This document shows positions 1-7,350 of a DNA stretch of 15,783 bases, piece by piece. Origin of the DNA: an uncultured Bacteroidales bacterium (GTDB lineage: Bacteria; Bacteroidota; Bacteroidia; Bacteroidales; Muribaculaceae). The translations under genes were made by a program, and so were the position numbers. How positions within the stretch are numbered: position 1 is the stretch's first letter; each line of letters begins with the position of its first letter. The stretch is taken from assembly GCA_900549375.1 (NCBI GenBank), contig URNY01000050.1, forward strand, positions 1-15,783, in the 5' to 3' direction. The notes under the pieces were generated by a model. It did not search any database. It saw only the letters and a program-made list of their open reading frames with translations, and was not told the DNA's origin.

Positions 1-869
1 TTGCAAAAATGTCGCTCGATGTGTTCGGAGTCGACAAGCACCGCACCTTCCCGGCATATTCGAGCCGCAAATTCTCTACAATCCTCAAGAAGATTGAGCC
101 ACAGCAGAGGGAATATCCCAAGCATGTTGCTTATTATCACGGTTGCTATGTGAATTACAACAACCCGGCCCTCGGCGAAGATCTTGTGAAGATCCTGAAT
201 GCCGTTGGATATGGCGTGCTTCCTCTCGAGAAGCAGAAATGCTGCGGGGTGGCAAAGATCGCCAACAAACTTATCGATCGCGCGCGTCACGATGCCAAAA
301 TCAATCTTCGCTCCATGAGGAAAGCCGCCGCAGAGGGTCTGCCCATTCTCTCCACAAGTTCCACCTGCGTTTTCACTATCCGCGATGAATATCCCCACCT
401 GCTCGGTCTCGAGAACGACGATGTCCGTTCGGACATAATGCTCGCCACGGTGTTCCTCTCCCGCAAGATCAGCGAGGGGGAAATCAAGCTCGTGTTCCGC
501 GAGGATTACCGTAAACGCATATCCTATCATACCCCCTGCCACATGCAGAAACTCGGATGGGCGGCATATTCCATCGGACTGCTCAAAATGATTCCTGGTG
601 TGGAATTCGCCCCGCTCCCTTCGCAGTGGTGCGGCATCGCCGGCACCTATGGCTTCAAGAAGGAGATGTACGACTATTCCCAGAAAATCGGAGCCGGGCT
701 TTTCGAAGCTATCGAAGAGGCTCATCCCGATGTAGTGGCTACCGACTGCGAGACGTGCAAATGGCAGATTGAAATGAGCACCGGCACTAAGGTAGAAAAC
801 CCAATCTCCATCATTGCCGAAGCTCTCGACGTCCAGGCCACCATGAAAGCCAACGGCCTTACTTTCTGA
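1..869 (+). CDS. glpC: Anaerobic glycerol-3-phosphate dehydrogenase subunit C, 5'-truncated
   Basis: The reading frame is open from base 3 through the left edge, so the Met at 9 is internal and about the last 288 residues are present. The N-terminal ferredoxin-type Fe-S region expected of the family lies outside the window. What remains are the two CCG (heterodisulfide-reductase-like) domains. The first has Cys at 144-146, CCG at 240-248 and a single Cys in SSTC near 366. The second has Cys at 537-539, WCG at 627-635 where a CCG is expected, and CETC at 747-758. Stretches such as HGCYVNYN, IAGTYGFKKE and DCETCKWQIEMST closely resemble what I recall of E. coli GlpC. In that system GlpC anchors GlpAB to the membrane and passes electrons from glycerol-3-phosphate oxidation to quinone. 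The glpT gene follows 45 bp downstream, which supports the assignment. glpA and glpB would be expected upstream but are not visible. Confidence 0.93.
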   Translation, partial: AKMSLDVFGVDKHRTFPAYSSRKFSTILKKIEPQQREYPKHVAYYHGCYVNYNNPALGEDLVKILNAVGYGVLPLEKQKCCGVAKIANKLIDRARHDAKINLRSMRKAAAEGLPILSTSSTCVFTIRDEYPHLLGLENDDVRSDIMLATVFLSRKISEGEIKLVFREDYRKRISYHTPCHMQKLGWAAYSIGLLKMIPGVEFAPLPSQWCGIAGTYGFKKEMYDYSQKIGAGLFEAIEEAHPDVVATDCETCKWQIEMSTGTKVENPISIIAEALDVQATMKANGLTF

Positions 870-914
870 CAACACTAAGACTCAACTATACTTTTTCGAA
901 ATAACCTTTCCATC

Positions 915-2471
915 ATGTCAAAAGAAAACATCTTTGAAGGCTGGGACAAACAGACAATCAAGAAATACCAGCACTGGCAGATGCGCACAATTCTGGTCTC
1001 GATGATCGGATATGCCATCTATTATTTCGTCCGGAAGAATTTCTCGATTGCCATGCCGGGACTTACCGCCCAGTACGGAATCACCAACACCAGTTTCGGT
1101 ATCGTAATCGGTATCGGTTCGCTCATCTACGGATTGTCGCGCTTCATCAACGGCTTTGTTGTCGACAGATTCAGCGCGCGAATCATCATGGCGCTCGGTC
1201 TGCTTCTCTGCGCCCTCTCGAATCTCGCTTTCGGATTTGGCGTGAACATCAGCTCTTGGATCACCGGCACCGATGCAGGGCCCGATTTCATCAACATGCT
1301 TGTGATGGTGATGGCCGTCACCATTATCTGCAACCAGCTTTTTCAGGGCGTCGGTTATCCTCCTTGCGCAAGGCTCCTCCCATCCTGGATCCATCCCTCG
1401 CAGCTGGCAACCAAGATGTCTATATGGAACACTTCCCACTCCATCGGCGCATCTCTCGCTGTAGTTGTATGCGGATATATCATGGGATCGATGGGTACAG
1501 ACCTCAGTTCTGACCATAGCGTGATCATGCGAATCGCCAACAACCTCAACCTCGACCCCACAAATTCCGAGCATCTTAAAACAATTATGAACTATGCGCA
1601 GCACTGGGACGCATGGAAATGGTGTTTCTGGATTCCTGCCGGCATTGCGGTCTGTGGCGCTCTCTGGCTCTATCTGGGACTCCGCGACGATCCCCGCTCC
1701 GTAGGTCTTCCGGAACTTCCCGGAACCAAGACCGGCAAAGTTGCGGCAGCCAATACCGAGAAAGGTTCCCGCAAGGCTTTCCTCAAGGCTATGGTTTGGA
1801 CAAATCGCTGGATCTGGACGCTGTGTATCGCCAATATATTCGTATACGTAATGCGTATGGGTATCCTCGACTGGGGACCGAAGTTCCTCACCGAGGCCCG
1901 CAACATGTCGATTGAAGACGCTGCATGGTCTGTCGGTCTATTCGAGATCTTCGCCATTGTCGGAACAATCGGCGCCGGCTGGGCCACCGACCATATCTTC
2001 AAAGGAAAAGCACACAGGATGTGCCTTGTCTGCATGACCTGCGCAGTGATCTTCATGAGCCTTTTCATCTTCCTCCCGGGTCTTCCCGTGGTCGCATCCA
2101 TCGTGATCCTTGCCATGGCAGGTTTCTTCATCTACGGTCCTCAGGCACTTATCGGCATCGCTTCTGCAAACCATGCCACCAAAGAGGCTTCCGCAACCGC
2201 CAACGGTCTTGCCGGCATCTTCGGATATGTTGGCTCGTTCCTCTCTGCAATCGGTATCGGTATCGTGGCCGACCACTGGGGATGGAACATGGTGTTCTAC
2301 ATTATCATCGGAGTAGGATGCCTCGGCGCCGTGACATTCCTCACGATGTGGCTCGCACCACGCGACGGATATGAGAGAAGTAAGAAGTTCTACTCCACCC
2401 TTGAGGCCAAAGCCAGAGAAGTGAACAGAATTGAAGGTGGAATACCTGCTAACGACGACACTGACATCTGA
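915..2471 (+). CDS. glpT: Glycerol-3-phosphate transporter, MFS organophosphate:phosphate antiporter
   Basis: This 518-aa protein is a major facilitator of the GlpT/UhpT family, a 12-helix inner-membrane antiporter that exchanges glycerol-3-phosphate for inorganic phosphate. The two substrate-binding arginines of E. coli GlpT have clear counterparts: Arg40 in YYFVRKNFS and Arg314 in YVMRMGILDWGP. The motif FQGVGYPPCARLL of the family is also present. E. coli GlpT is about 452 aa. The excess here lies mainly in two stretches predicted to face the periplasm: a small one near residues 110-125 (between TM3 and TM4) and a larger, polar one at about 190-235 (between TM5 and TM6). UhpT or another organophosphate carrier is possible from family alone, but adjacency to glpC favours glycerol-3-phosphate. 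The stop codon TGA shares its last base with the ATG of the next gene, which implies translational coupling. Confidence 0.9.
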   Translation: MSKENIFEGWDKQTIKKYQHWQMRTILVSMIGYAIYYFVRKNFSIAMPGLTAQYGITNTSFGIVIGIGSLIYGLSRFINGFVVDRFSARIIMALGLLLCALSNLAFGFGVNISSWITGTDAGPDFINMLVMVMAVTIICNQLFQGVGYPPCARLLPSWIHPSQLATKMSIWNTSHSIGASLAVVVCGYIMGSMGTDLSSDHSVIMRIANNLNLDPTNSEHLKTIMNYAQHWDAWKWCFWIPAGIAVCGALWLYLGLRDDPRSVGLPELPGTKTGKVAAANTEKGSRKAFLKAMVWTNRWIWTLCIANIFVYVMRMGILDWGPKFLTEARNMSIEDAAWSVGLFEIFAIVGTIGAGWATDHIFKGKAHRMCLVCMTCAVIFMSLFIFLPGLPVVASIVILAMAGFFIYGPQALIGIASANHATKEASATANGLAGIFGYVGSFLSAIGIGIVADHWGWNMVFYIIIGVGCLGAVTFLTMWLAPRDGYERSKKFYSTLEAKAREVNRIEGGIPANDDTDI

Positions 2472-3337
2472 TGAAAACTGAATTCAATAAATACCACTCT
2501 CCTTTCAGCCATGATGAGCTGATGGAGAAATGCCGCAAGATTAGACACGTCGCTCTCGACATGGACGGCACAATCTATCTCGGTTCGCAACTTTTCCCCT
2601 ATACTCACGGATTTCTCCGCGACCTTGAGGAAATGGGAATCAAGTATTCATTCCTTACCAACAACCCGACAAAGAGCGTGGAGGACTACCTCGCCAAACT
2701 CCGCAAGCTCGGCATCGAGGCTACACCCGACGAGATGTATACCTCGTCGGTGGCCGCCATCGACTGGCTGCGCGACAAGATGCCCGAGGCCCGCAATCTC
2801 TATATTGTCGGCACTCCGAGCATGGAGGAGGAATTCCGCAAGGCGGGATTCAATCTCCTGCCCGACGACCCGGATCAAATTCCCGACTGTCTGGTAGTGG
2901 CGTTCGACACCACGCTCACCTATCCCAAGCTCTGCCATGCCACATGGCTCGCCGCGCAGGATGTGCCCTATATCGCCACAAACCCCGACCGCGTATGTCC
3001 CACCGACCTGCGCACCATCCTCGTGGACTGCGGATCGCTCTGCAAGGCCATCGAACATGCGTCCGGACGCGAACCGGACACCGTGATCGGCAAACCCAAC
3101 CCCGACATGCTTTCCGGCATATGCTTCCGCGAGGGCCTCATGCCCGAAGAGGTGGCGATGTGCGGCGACCGCATCTATACCGATGTTGCCACGGCCCGTA
3201 ATGCCGGCTCTCTCGGCGTGCTTGTCCTTTCGGGAGAAACCACTCTCGAGACAGCCATGAATTCCGACCCGATGCCCGACATCACGGCTGAAAACATAGC
3301 CGAATTCTGCGAACTTCTGAAAGAATCAAGAAAATAA
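2471..3337 (+). CDS. HAD-IIA family phosphatase (NagD / glycerol-phosphate phosphatase type)
   Basis: This 288-aa cytoplasmic protein has the haloacid dehalogenase motifs in order. Motif I is DMDGT with nucleophile Asp30 and acid/base Asp32. Motif II is the Thr in FLTNNPTKS. A motif III Lys sits in IGKPNPDM and motif IV is CGDRIYTDVATA. The large cap inserted between motifs II and III is that of subclass IIA, which includes NagD, p-nitrophenylphosphatase and eukaryotic phosphoglycolate/glycerol-3-phosphate phosphatase. The start codon overlaps the glpT stop (TGATG), so the two are probably translated together. From that context I infer a small phosphoester linked to glycerol-phosphate metabolism as substrate, perhaps glycerol-3-phosphate or phosphoglycolate. 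HAD-IIA enzymes are promiscuous, so substrate cannot be read from sequence, and a housekeeping repair phosphatase is a fair alternative. Confidence 0.88.
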   Translation: MKTEFNKYHSPFSHDELMEKCRKIRHVALDMDGTIYLGSQLFPYTHGFLRDLEEMGIKYSFLTNNPTKSVEDYLAKLRKLGIEATPDEMYTSSVAAIDWLRDKMPEARNLYIVGTPSMEEEFRKAGFNLLPDDPDQIPDCLVVAFDTTLTYPKLCHATWLAAQDVPYIATNPDRVCPTDLRTILVDCGSLCKAIEHASGREPDTVIGKPNPDMLSGICFREGLMPEEVAMCGDRIYTDVATARNAGSLGVLVLSGETTLETAMNSDPMPDITAENIAEFCELLKESRK

Positions 3338-3380
3338 TTTACCTCTCATTTTATACACGTTTTTTCAATTACATTACTCT

Positions 3381-5591
3381 ATGAATTGCAGATCCATAAC
3401 TTTACTAATCGTAGCAATAACCTCTGCATTGCCGACATTCAACATATTTGCCGACAATGTCAAGATCGATGCCGGAAACACTTCTCTGGTGCTCGAAGCC
3501 AACAAAGGAAAGAAACTCCGTCATCTCTATTATGGCGCTAAAATTTCCGATACGGACGCGACTGGACTCCGCGCCGCTCTCGGAAAGGGCCATAACGCCT
3601 ACCCCGATTACGGAATGATAACCGTGCCCGAGACGGCGCTCGCAATGGTCCACAACGACGGCAATATGACCCTCGACCTTGTTGTCGACAAAACTGAAAC
3701 CGTTGCCGAAGGCTCAGGCTCGAAAACCGTCGTCACCCTCAAAGACACCTATTATCCCATAACAGTAAATGTAAATTACAAAACATATCCCCGGGAAAAC
3801 ATGATCGAGACATGGACGGAAATCACCAACAATGAGGCCGGCCCTGTCACCCTCACCCGCTTTGCCTCGGGACATCTCCCCATCCGCGGAGGCGATGTAT
3901 GGCTCTCCCAGCTTTATGGATCGGCAAAGAATGAAAGCCGTCTGGAAAGCGCTCCCTTAGGCCACGGTATGAAGGTTATCAAAAACCGCGACGGTATCCG
4001 CAACTCACACACCGCGCATTCGGAAGTGATGTTCTCGCTCGACGGCAAACCTTCCGACAGACAGGGCCGCGTCATCGGTGCCGCTCTCTGCTACGGAGGC
4101 AACTACAAACTGCGTATCGACACCGATAATTCCAACAACCATTATTTCTTCGCCGGAATCAACGAGGAGGATTCCCAATACCGCCTCGCCAAAGGGGAGA
4201 CCTTCAAAACTCCTGAACTGGCATTCACCTACAGTAATGAGGGGACAAGTGGCGTAAGCCGCAATTTCCACAAATGGGCACGCAACCACAAGATCGCCCA
4301 TGGCGACCGCGAGCGCAAGGTGCTCCTCAACTCCTGGGAGGGGGTCTACTTCAAGATCAACGAGAAGGAGATGAACAACATGATGAAGAACATCTCCGAC
4401 ATGGGCGGCGAACTCTTCGTGATGGACGACGGCTGGTTCGGACCTAAATATCACCGCGACACGGCAAAGGCCGGCCTCGGCGACTGGACCGTCGATACCC
4501 GCAAGCTACCCAAGGGAATAAACGGTCTCATCAAAGAGGCTAAGAAGAACGGCATCGATTTCGGCATCTGGATTGAGCCGGAGATGGTCAACACCGAATC
4601 GGAGCTCTACAAGCAGCATCCCGAATATGTGATCAAGCCTCAGAACCGCGAACCGAAAACAGGCCGTGGAGGAACTCAGCTTGTGCTCGACATGGGGAAT
4701 CCCGCCGTTCAGGACATAGTATTCCATGTTGTCGACACTCTCATGACCAAATACCCGGAGATCGATTATATCAAATGGGATGCGAACATGGATATCAAGA
4801 ACCACGGTTCGCAATATCTCACAGCCGACAATCAGAGCCACCTCTTCATCGAGTATCACCGCGGGCTTGTAAAAGTGCTCGACCGTATCCGCTCCAAGTA
4901 TCCCGACGTGACCATTCAGGCCTGCGCTTCGGGGGGCGCCCGCGCCAACTATGGCATCATGCCCTGGTTCGACGAATTCTGGATCTCCGACAATACCGAC
5001 GCCCTTCAGCGAATCTACATGCAATGGGGTGCCTCCTACTTCTTCCCCGCCATGACTATGGCTTCCCACATTTCCGCGTCACCCAATCATCAGACCTCGC
5101 GCCGAATTCCCATCAAATACCGCACGGATGTGGCTATGAGCGGACGTCTCGGAATGGAGATACAGCCTGACGATATGACCGAAGCGGAGAAGGAACAGAC
5201 ACGCAAGGCCATCGGCCAATACAAAGAGATTCGCGATGTGGTTCAGTTCGGCGATCTTTACCGTCTCCTCTCCCCCTACGATGAAAAAGGTGCCGCATCG
5301 CTCATGTATGTGGCTCCTCAGAAAGACAAAGCTGTTTTCTACTGGTGGAAGACCCGCGCTTTCTATAACGACATGATCCCTCTCGTGCCGATGGATGGTC
5401 TTGACCCCGACAAAACATACCGCATAACAGAGTTGAACCGGATCGACCGCAAACCGCTCTCCTTCGAAGGGAAAGAATTCTCCGGCAAGTTCCTGATGGA
5501 AAACGGCCTCGAGATACCTCTGAACCACGAGCTTCCCAAAGAGGATAAGACCGACTGGTCGAGCCGTGTTCTTCTTCTCGAAGCAATCTGA
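3381..5591 (+). CDS. Exported alpha-galactosidase, glycoside hydrolase family 36
   Basis: This 736-aa protein begins with a signal peptide (hydrophobic core TLLIVAITSALPTF, likely cleavage after Ala24 in NIFA), so it acts in the periplasm or at the envelope. After an N-terminal beta-sandwich (about 25-300) comes a TIM barrel with GH36 hallmarks: MDDGWFG near 348-354, GIWIEPEMVN, the nucleophile Asp467 in IKWDANMD, the Cys515-Ser-Gly-Gly segment, and SDNTDALQR at 536-544 carrying the probable acid/base Asp537. The C-terminus is a beta domain. The family hydrolyses terminal alpha-1,6-linked galactose from raffinose-type sugars, galactomannan or glycans. It sits 43 bp after the phosphatase gene, with no clear TAnnTTTG promoter in the gap, so it may be read through from the glp genes or use an unrecognised promoter. 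No SusC/SusD pair lies nearby, so this is not a typical polysaccharide utilisation locus. Alpha-N-acetylgalactosaminidase activity is an alternative. Confidence 0.92.
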   Translation: MNCRSITLLIVAITSALPTFNIFADNVKIDAGNTSLVLEANKGKKLRHLYYGAKISDTDATGLRAALGKGHNAYPDYGMITVPETALAMVHNDGNMTLDLVVDKTETVAEGSGSKTVVTLKDTYYPITVNVNYKTYPRENMIETWTEITNNEAGPVTLTRFASGHLPIRGGDVWLSQLYGSAKNESRLESAPLGHGMKVIKNRDGIRNSHTAHSEVMFSLDGKPSDRQGRVIGAALCYGGNYKLRIDTDNSNNHYFFAGINEEDSQYRLAKGETFKTPELAFTYSNEGTSGVSRNFHKWARNHKIAHGDRERKVLLNSWEGVYFKINEKEMNNMMKNISDMGGELFVMDDGWFGPKYHRDTAKAGLGDWTVDTRKLPKGINGLIKEAKKNGIDFGIWIEPEMVNTESELYKQHPEYVIKPQNREPKTGRGGTQLVLDMGNPAVQDIVFHVVDTLMTKYPEIDYIKWDANMDIKNHGSQYLTADNQSHLFIEYHRGLVKVLDRIRSKYPDVTIQACASGGARANYGIMPWFDEFWISDNTDALQRIYMQWGASYFFPAMTMASHISASPNHQTSRRIPIKYRTDVAMSGRLGMEIQPDDMTEAEKEQTRKAIGQYKEIRDVVQFGDLYRLLSPYDEKGAASLMYVAPQKDKAVFYWWKTRAFYNDMIPLVPMDGLDPDKTYRITELNRIDRKPLSFEGKEFSGKFLMENGLEIPLNHELPKEDKTDWSSRVLLLEAI

Positions 5592-5644
5592 CGACATAAA
5601 TCTGATACCTGAAGACTTTCGAAAAAGTCATAGTTGAAAACCGC

Positions 5645-5676
5645 GAGACGGCCGCAGAGGAATCTGCGGCCGTCTC
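5645..5676. terminator. Perfect 14-bp hairpin between convergent genes
   Basis: Bases 5645-5658 (GAGACGGCCGCAGA) pair perfectly with 5663-5676 around a GGAA loop. It lies 53 bp after the alpha-galactosidase stop and 55 bp before the end of the opposite-strand yqgE gene, the usual place for a shared bidirectional terminator. Neither side has a strong T-tract: the + side continues CATTATGTTT and the - side GCGGTTTTC. Termination efficiency is therefore uncertain, and the hairpin may also protect mRNA 3' ends. Confidence 0.7.
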
Positions 5677-5731
5677 CATTATGTTTCGTCTTCATTACAA
5701 TCCCGTTTATAGCGACTACATGCCTGCGGCG

Positions 5732-6355
5732 CTAATTGAACGAAGGATTTGAGGGAACTATGAGCCAGCTTTTATATTTGGCACCCATTCTCTCTACCTC
5801 CCGCCGCCAGAATAGATCGCCCGAACCGGTCAGCAGGTCAGCAGAACCGGGATGGGGATTGAGTGCCCACGTGTTGCGCAATATTTCGGAGGTGAGCTGT
5901 CCCTCTGTCCAGCCGCTATAGCCGAGAAAAAATCTCAGGCAGCCCTCGGTGTTGCCGTTGGTATTTATATATTCCACAATACCATCAAGATTTGCTCCTA
6001 CATAAATGCCGCGCGCCACTTCCTTAGATTCCGGGAACAGATCGCCAAGTGTATGAAGCATGAACAGGCGGTCGGCCTCTACGGGCCCACCGCAATACAC
6101 CGGAACTTTGCTTCCTGCCTCCCAATCGGGAAAGAGGTCCTGAAGCGTTACCGGCGTCAGCCGGTTTAGAACAAGCCCTAAATGTCCGTTTTTAGTGTCT
6201 TCGTCAAGCAAAAGGATTACGCCTCGCTTGAAATAAGGCTCTGTGAGCAATGGCTCGGCTATCAGCAAATCCCCTTTCCGGGGATTCACGATAGCCGGGT
6301 CCTTATATATTATCGATTCCAGATCCATTTCTTGTAAATTAATACACTCTTCCAT
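5732..6355 (-). CDS. yqgE: YqgE/AlgH family protein (DUF179)
   Basis: This 207-aa soluble protein matches the YqgE/AlgH family. Visible marks are GDLLIAEPLL followed by FKRGVILLL, GHLGLVLNRLTP, VYCGGPVEADRLFMLHT, a C-terminal FFLGYSGWTEGQLTSEI, and the terminal ALNPHPGSADLLTGSGDLFW. The family is widespread and structurally characterised, but its biochemical role is not settled. In Pseudomonas AlgH has been linked to alginate regulation. The start used is the upstream ATG at 6355. A second in-frame Met at codon 10 (6326-6328) begins just before the conserved part and is equally possible, giving about 198 aa. The gene is transcribed away from the efflux operon. Their start codons are separated by 126 bp of AT-rich DNA, in which I see a promoter only for the + strand. 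Confidence is high for the family and low for function. Confidence 0.93.
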   Translation of the reverse strand: MEECINLQEMDLESIIYKDPAIVNPRKGDLLIAEPLLTEPYFKRGVILLLDEDTKNGHLGLVLNRLTPVTLQDLFPDWEAGSKVPVYCGGPVEADRLFMLHTLGDLFPESKEVARGIYVGANLDGIVEYINTNGNTEGCLRFFLGYSGWTEGQLTSEILRNTWALNPHPGSADLLTGSGDLFWRREVERMGAKYKSWLIVPSNPSFN

Positions 6356-6411
6356 TTCTTAGAACGCATTTACACTCTTTTTTCTTTTTCTAAAAATTTT
6401 TTTAAAAAAGT

Positions 6412-6442
6412 TTTGCAGTTTAAAATTATTGTTCTACCTTTG
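6412..6442 (+). promoter_or_regulatory. Bacteroidetes sigma-ABfr-type promoter for the efflux operon
   Basis: TTTG at 6412-6415 is followed after 19 bp by TACCTTTG at 6435-6442. This matches the Bacteroidetes primary-sigma consensus TTTG-N19-21-TAnnTTTG at every defined base. An A/T-run region (6381-6411) lies just upstream and could act as an UP-like element. The expected transcription start is near 6447, giving a leader of about 35 nt before the ATG at 6482. The start overlaps the palindrome described separately, so a bound repressor would block initiation. Confidence 0.85.
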
Positions 6443-6444
6443 CG

Positions 6445-6466
6445 GTGTACTAATATACTAATACAC
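6445..6466. promoter_or_regulatory. Near-palindromic tandem-repeat operator, probable GntR (YtrA-type) site
   Basis: The 22 bp run from GTGTA (6445-6449) to TACAC (6462-6466), and 9 of 11 symmetric base pairs match. Inside it the octamer TACTAATA occurs twice back to back (6448-6455 and 6456-6463), and a third ACTAA follows at the same 8-bp step (6465-6469). The site begins three bases after the -7 element and covers the expected transcription start. GntR-family dimers bind such short palindromes. The only transcription factor in the operon is the YtrA-type regulator at 8216-8602, so autoregulation of the whole operon is the natural inference. Confidence 0.7.
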
Positions 6467-6481
6467 TAAATAACCTCATAT

Positions 6482-7330
6482 ATGCTTAAAATCGAAAACT
6501 GCACTTTCAGCTACAAACGCAAAGGGACTCCGACTATCGACAATTTCTCCCTTTCGCTCACTGAAGGAGGGGTCTACGGTTTGCTTGGATCTAACGGTGC
6601 AGGCAAGTCCACTCTTCTTCAACTCATTGCCGGATTGCTCACCCCGGCCGAGGGTTGCGTCACTCTCGACGACGTCAACACTCGTCTTCGCCGACCCTCC
6701 ACGATGGAGAAGATCTTTATCGTGCCGGAAGAGATTGAACTGCCTCCATTGAAACTCGACAGGTTCATGACTCTCAACGGCGCTTTCTATCCCAATTTCT
6801 CAAAAGAGGATATGTACAGGCATCTCGACACGTTCGGACTCGAACGGGATATCCGTCTCGACCGTCTATCGATGGGTCAGAAAAAGAAAGCCATACTTTG
6901 CTTCGCCATGGCCTGCAACACCAAGCTTCTGCTGATGGATGAGCCCACAAACGGACTCGATATCCCCGCAAAGAGCGCATTCCGCAAATATATCGCCGAA
7001 TCAATGAGCGATGACCGCATTTTTATCATTTCCACCCATCAGGTGCGCGATGTGAGCCAGATTCTCGATCACATCCTCATAATGGACCATAGCAAAGTGC
7101 TTCTCGACAGCAGCGTAGGCCGCATTCAGGAGAAACTGAAATTCATCGACACAAATAAACGGGAACTCATTGAAAAGGCCGTTTTCGCCGTTCCGGGAAT
7201 GGGTGGATCATCTATTATTCTTCCCAATGAGGATGGCGATGATTCTGAGCTCAACCTTGAGATTCTTTTCGATTTCGCTATCAGTAATCCGGAGAAAGCC
7301 AACCTCTGCCTCGGCAACTACAAGTTTTAA
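6482..7330 (+). CDS. ABC transporter ATP-binding protein, YtrB-like
   Basis: This 282-aa protein is an ABC ATPase. The Walker A is GSNGAGKST at 36-44, the signature is the variant LSMGQ at 129-133, Walker B is LLLMDEP with Asp153 and Glu154, the D-loop is NGLD, and the switch His186 lies in ISTHQ. About 60 residues follow the nucleotide-binding core and form a poorly conserved C-terminal extension. The degenerate signature with KKK after it and the general style fit the YtrB/CcmA-like class found beside YtrA-type GntR regulators. Its partner is presumably the six-TM permease that starts 20 bp downstream. It is the first gene after the promoter and operator. Substrate cannot be inferred. Relatives in Bacillus are induced by cell-wall-active antibiotics, so an envelope-stress role is plausible but unproven. 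Confidence 0.88.
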   Translation: MLKIENCTFSYKRKGTPTIDNFSLSLTEGGVYGLLGSNGAGKSTLLQLIAGLLTPAEGCVTLDDVNTRLRRPSTMEKIFIVPEEIELPPLKLDRFMTLNGAFYPNFSKEDMYRHLDTFGLERDIRLDRLSMGQKKKAILCFAMACNTKLLLMDEPTNGLDIPAKSAFRKYIAESMSDDRIFIISTHQVRDVSQILDHILIMDHSKVLLDSSVGRIQEKLKFIDTNKRELIEKAVFAVPGMGGSSIILPNEDGDDSELNLEILFDFAISNPEKANLCLGNYKF

Positions 7331-7350
7331 ACATTTTAATCAATAATTTT

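Noticed and set aside
918..1604. Minus-strand frame of 228 codons inside glpT
   Set aside because: Its translation is rich in His, Asp and Arg and has no domain, and the opposite strand encodes a recognisable transporter with conserved Arg residues.
5736..6169. Plus-strand frames across yqgE
   Set aside because: They overlap a conserved DUF179 protein on the other strand and show no family features.
6375..6411. A/T run upstream of the operon promoter considered as an intrinsic terminator for yqgE-side transcription
   Set aside because: There is no GC-rich stem, and it lies upstream of the yqgE start. It is better read as promoter-proximal AT-rich DNA.
6448..6469. Three-step ACTAA repeat considered as the start of a CRISPR or minisatellite
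   Set aside because: The unit is 8 bp with no spacers and stops after three steps. It coincides with the promoter start region, which fits an operator.
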